A DNA stretch of 25,496 bases from contig PBDH01000007.1 of the NCBI GenBank assembly GCA_002717305.1, positions 1 to 25,496 on the forward strand, given 5' to 3'. The DNA is from Gammaproteobacteria bacterium. GTDB taxonomy: Bacteria; Pseudomonadota; Gammaproteobacteria; Pseudomonadales; Litorivicinaceae. A model generated the notes under the pieces. That model worked only from the letters and a program-made list of their open reading frames with translations. It ran no database searches and was not told the DNA's origin. Within the stretch, counting starts at the first letter, position 1; each line of letters begins with the position of its first letter. Positions 22,322 to 25,496 of this stretch are shown here, piece after piece. A program made the translations under genes and the position numbers.

Positions 22322-23796
22322 TGCGTCTTGATCATTTGCTATCCAAAATCGGCCTATATGTTGAGCACTCGTCTGACGTAGAAATTATTGATATGGCGTT
22401 AGATTCCCGAAAGGTTACTGATGGCTCGTTGTTTCTGGCGCTTCAGGGATCAAACGGACATGGTCTGGACTACATCGATGAAGCGATCACAAATGGCGCT
22501 GTAGCTGTTCTTTACGATCAGTGGTCTGGAGAGCTTCCGATCGATGTCCCAGCACTAAAAGTACGAGAACTAAATACTCAAATCGGATTTTTGGCTAACA
22601 TCTTTTACGAATATCCATGCCAAAACTTACAAATTATCGGCGTAACTGGTACCAATGGAAAAACCACAACCGTTCATTTAATCGCCCAGTTAGCAGAGCG
22701 CCTCGGATATAAGGTTGCCCGTATTGGTACTTTGGGTGCGTCGGTCGGTTCCCACAAGTTGGTTGGTTTAGATCGAACCACCCCAGATGCAGTTACACTC
22801 TTTAAGATATTTTCTGAGCTTCAGTCTCTTGAGGTTCAGGTGGTCGCAATGGAAGTCTCATCGCACGCCCTTGACCAATATCGCGTTCATGGGATTCCTT
22901 TTGAGGTCGCGGTCATGACCAATCTGACGCGTGATCATTTGGATTATCACGGTGATATGGATTCTTATGGCCGCGCGAAGGCCCGCTTATTTTGTGATTT
23001 CAATATTCGCTACGCAGTTCTGAATTCAGATGATGTGTTCTGCAAAAAACTGGCTGACACATTGTCCGATAAGGAGGTGGTCACGTTCGGGAATTTGGCA
23101 AACGACTTCAGGATTCATTGCATCGAACCCACATCAACGGGATCACGTATAGGCCTCTCAGTGCGGGGTGTAACCTCCAGTATTGAGCTTCCGTTACTCG
23201 GTGAGTTCAACGTTCAGAATGTTCTAGCGGCGGTAGGTGCAGTCACCGCAATAAAACCGCAAAGCACCGATGATGTTTTGGCTCTCCTGAACCAGTTGGA
23301 GGTAGTACCGGGTCGCATGGAATGTTTCAAGACGCAAGAGTCGGCAACCGTGGTCGTCGACTATGCTCACACGCCAGACGCGTTGGAAAAGGCACTAAAC
23401 ACCTGTCGCAGTCACTGTCCTGGAAAGATTTGGTCTGTCTTTGGATGCGGGGGAGGAAGAGATTCGGGTAAACGTCCCTTAATGGGCCGTATCGCTTCTG
23501 AATTGTCCGATCATGTTGTGCTCACTTCTGATAATCCAAGATTTGAGTCACCACTCAAGATCATCGGAGAGATTAGGTCTGGAATGACACAGACCCCGAT
23601 TCTTGAAGAAGTTGATCGATCAAAGGCGATCCAATTCGCTGTCAAGACCGCCAAATCTAAAGACTATATATTGCTGGCTGGTAAGGGGCATGAAAACTAC
23701 CAAATTATTGGTCAGAGGACGGAGTCTTTCTCGGACCGGATTGAAGTCACCCGTCTTTTAAAGCGCGAGGATCGGGGAGCTCAACATGCTTCCTAG
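22321..23796 (+). CDS. murE: UDP-MurNAc-tripeptide synthetase MurE (meso-DAP-adding)
   Basis: Adds the third amino acid to the peptidoglycan stem peptide with ATP. It has 491 residues. The ATP-binding loop is GVTGTNGKTTT (Lys114). The carbamylated Lys is expected at Lys220 (YGRAKARLF). The substrate-determining motif DNPR is at residues 404-407 (LTSDNPRFE), which marks meso-diaminopimelate as the substrate, not L-lysine. This predicts a Gram-negative A1-gamma type wall. VDYAHTPDAL and GCGGGRDSGKRPLMG are also diagnostic. It overlaps ftsI by 1 base and murF by 11. Confidence 0.98.
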   Translation: MRLDHLLSKIGLYVEHSSDVEIIDMALDSRKVTDGSLFLALQGSNGHGLDYIDEAITNGAVAVLYDQWSGELPIDVPALKVRELNTQIGFLANIFYEYPCQNLQIIGVTGTNGKTTTVHLIAQLAERLGYKVARIGTLGASVGSHKLVGLDRTTPDAVTLFKIFSELQSLEVQVVAMEVSSHALDQYRVHGIPFEVAVMTNLTRDHLDYHGDMDSYGRAKARLFCDFNIRYAVLNSDDVFCKKLADTLSDKEVVTFGNLANDFRIHCIEPTSTGSRIGLSVRGVTSSIELPLLGEFNVQNVLAAVGAVTAIKPQSTDDVLALLNQLEVVPGRMECFKTQESATVVVDYAHTPDALEKALNTCRSHCPGKIWSVFGCGGGRDSGKRPLMGRIASELSDHVVLTSDNPRFESPLKIIGEIRSGMTQTPILEEVDRSKAIQFAVKTAKSKDYILLAGKGHENYQIIGQRTESFSDRIEVTRLLKREDRGAQHAS

Positions 23797-25129
23797 CGAT
23801 TTGGAGGATTTGGCTAAGTATCTCAACGTTTCCTCTCATGGGTCAGTACCTATCTCTGGATTTGCTATCGACAGTCGTAAGGCCCTTGCCGGCGATCTCT
23901 TTGTGGCTCTTGTCGCTGATCGCGACGGCCACGATTATATAAATAGTGCCGCGAAGAATGGGGCGGCAGCCGCACTCGTCTCAAAACCAACTAACTTGAT
24001 TCCCTCGATCTGTGTAGAAAATACAGAGCGTGCGTTGGGTGACCTTGCGCATTCGATCCGCGCCACATACCAAGGCGATGTTTTTGCCCTTACGGGCAGT
24101 CAAGGTAAAACGAGTACGCGAGGCTTTCTAGCTTCTATTCTAAGACAGATGGGAGCCCGTTTTGGCTACCATGACATCCTCGTTACTGAGGGTAACCTAA
24201 ATAACCACTTAGGCGTGCCAATAACAATGGCTCGTCTCAGACCACATCATCCATTTGCCTTATTCGAGCTCGGCGCGTCTGCGGTTGGAGAGATTGCATA
24301 TCTTGCGGCCATGGTACGCCCAATAATCTCAGCCCTCTTAAATGCCCGCGCCGCGCATCTTGAAGGCTTTGGATCTATAGATGGTGTCATTCAGGGAAAA
24401 GGTGAAATTATTGATTACACAGATCCTAATGGAACAGTTGTCCTGAACAGCGATGAGCCTGCCTTTGATTACTGGTTGCAACGCGCTGGTGATCGAAAAG
24501 TGATCAGTATCGGAAGAAGAAAGGCCAATGTTTGCTGGTCACCTGAATCAGCGCAGCGGGTATCTCTCCAATTTGATAGCAGACAAATTATCGTTCGTCT
24601 TCCAACGCTTGGGTATCATTTCATGGAAAACGCCGCTGCCGCTGCAGCCATGGCCTTCGCTGCTGGGGCTACAGCCGACGAAATTCATCTAGGCCTTGAA
24701 ACTGCAGTGATTGAATCTGGTCGAATGACACCAAGACGAATCGGTAATTGTTTGTTAGTTGATGACACTTATAACGCAAGTCCTAATTCAACTCGCGCTG
24801 CAATTGATTGGCTCTCCAAACAGGAAGGTATAAAAATTTTTGCGGTGGGAGGCCTCAGTGAACTGGGTGATGCTTCTTATTCTGAGATGATAAAACTCGG
24901 AGCTTACGCAAAAGAAAAGGGTATTGATCGATTGATCGCCACCGGCTTTGCGGATCCAATCGCCGATGGATTTGGTCAAGATGCTGTTTATGCGAGGTCA
25001 CATAACGAGGTCAGCGATTATTTACAGAGCTTTATTTCCAATGCTGATGTCATTCTGGTCAAAGGTTCGCGATCAGCACAGATGGATCGCGTGATCGATG
25101 CACTGATATTGAAGCAGGGGAGGCATTAA
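23786..25129 (+). CDS. murF: UDP-MurNAc-tripeptide--D-alanyl-D-alanine ligase MurF
   Basis: Completes the UDP-MurNAc-pentapeptide by adding D-Ala-D-Ala. It has 447 residues. The N-terminal domain carries the SRKALAGDLFVALV motif. The ATP loop is TGSQGKTST (Lys108). NLNNHLGVPITMARL and the C-terminal VDDTYNASPNSTRAAIDWL are Mur-ligase signatures specific to MurF. The ATG lies in the murE end (11-base overlap). mraY follows 2 bases after the stop. Confidence 0.97.
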   Translation: MLPSDLEDLAKYLNVSSHGSVPISGFAIDSRKALAGDLFVALVADRDGHDYINSAAKNGAAAALVSKPTNLIPSICVENTERALGDLAHSIRATYQGDVFALTGSQGKTSTRGFLASILRQMGARFGYHDILVTEGNLNNHLGVPITMARLRPHHPFALFELGASAVGEIAYLAAMVRPIISALLNARAAHLEGFGSIDGVIQGKGEIIDYTDPNGTVVLNSDEPAFDYWLQRAGDRKVISIGRRKANVCWSPESAQRVSLQFDSRQIIVRLPTLGYHFMENAAAAAAMAFAAGATADEIHLGLETAVIESGRMTPRRIGNCLLVDDTYNASPNSTRAAIDWLSKQEGIKIFAVGGLSELGDASYSEMIKLGAYAKEKGIDRLIATGFADPIADGFGQDAVYARSHNEVSDYLQSFISNADVILVKGSRSAQMDRVIDALILKQGRH

Positions 25130-25131
25130 CA

Positions 25132-25496
25132 GTGTTGCTCGTACTAGCCGATTACCTTAGCAGCCTTGAATCCAGTTTTGCCGTTTTCCAATACCTTACG
25201 CTGCGTTCAATTTTAGGAGTTTTGACCGCACTTCTCACCGCTCTGCTTGTGGGTCCGTGGGTTATTCGCTCTCTGGAGAATCGTCAGATTGGACAGTCAG
25301 TAAGGCTTGATGGTCCACAATCGCATTTCTCAAAACAGGGTACACCGACGATGGGTGGCGTACTTATTTTGGTTTGTATCACGACTTCAACACTTTTGTG
25401 GGCAGATTTGACAAACGTATACGTCTGGATCGCTTTATTGGTAATGCTCGGATTTGGAGTGATCGGGTGGATTGATGATTGGAGAAAAGTCGTCCT
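25132..25496 (+). CDS. mraY: Phospho-MurNAc-pentapeptide transferase MraY (3' partial)
   Basis: Transfers phospho-MurNAc-pentapeptide to undecaprenyl phosphate to make lipid I at the inner membrane. About 121 residues are visible and the frame runs off the window. The start is GTG at 25132, which gives the same N-terminal length as E. coli MraY, with a GGGGAGG block about 8 bases upstream. Visible segments are QYLTLRSILGVLTALLTALL (first membrane helix), DGPQSHFSKQGTPTMGGVLIL and FGVIGWIDDWRKV, in which Asp-Asp belongs to the conserved catalytic motif. Two to three membrane helices are present. It is the expected next gene after murF in the dcw cluster. Confidence 0.97.
   Translation, partial: MLLVLADYLSSLESSFAVFQYLTLRSILGVLTALLTALLVGPWVIRSLENRQIGQSVRLDGPQSHFSKQGTPTMGGVLILVCITTSTLLWADLTNVYVWIALLVMLGFGVIGWIDDWRKVV

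Overview
The window is a dense stretch of chromosomal housekeeping genes from a gammaproteobacterium. Evidence for that group: a mlaC-mlaB-ibaG-murA block followed by hisG-hisD-hisC and a DegS/AlgW-type protease; rplM-rpsI followed by petABC and sspA-sspB; a dolP/diaA/lpoA block next to rsmI and rnpB; then the dcw cluster starting at mraZ. From memory this order is closest to Pseudomonas and related marine Gammaproteobacteria. By eye the G+C content is near 50%. I cannot name a genus. No mobile element, phage gene, CRISPR array, tRNA or integration scar is visible.

Layout. (1) 3-5385, plus strand: the end of the Mla lipid-transport operon (mlaC, cut by the window edge, and mlaB), ibaG, murA, then hisG (short form), hisD and hisC, nearly all overlapping or a few bases apart. 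(2) 5358-6509, minus: degS/algW, overlapping hisC tail to tail. (3) 6535-7293, plus: a NIF3-family protein, with minus-strand zapG (7294-7635) abutting it. (4) 7717-9470, plus: an alpha/beta hydrolase coupled to zapE. (5) 9556-10389: rplM-rpsI with a clear promoter and an intrinsic terminator. (6) 10551-13194: petABC, the cytochrome bc1 complex. (7) 13272-14357: sspA-sspB. (8) 14354-17492, minus: lpoA-diaA-dolP, without the yraN gene that usually sits between lpoA and diaA. (9) 17494-18354: rsmI, then rnpB (RNase P RNA). (10) 18703-25496: a regulatory intergenic region with a recognisable promoter and MraZ operator, followed by mraZ-rsmH-ftsL-ftsI-murE-murF-mraY, with mraY cut by the window end.

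How the genes work together: much of the window serves the cell envelope. MurA, MurE, MurF and MraY make the lipid-linked peptidoglycan precursor. FtsL and FtsI act at the septum. LpoA activates a peptidoglycan synthase. ZapG and ZapE are linked to division and envelope synthesis. MlaB/C, DolP and DegS maintain or monitor the outer membrane. The remainder covers histidine synthesis, respiration, ribosomal proteins and stress proteolysis.

I found no undescribed system. The observations most worth a second look are small: a four-box MraZ operator over the predicted mra promoter, a PVWY Qo motif with an unusual haem-ligand spacing in cytochrome b, the missing yraN, a 12-bp tandem duplication between the lpoA and rsmI start codons, and very tight gene packing with several tail-to-tail genes lacking any terminator space.
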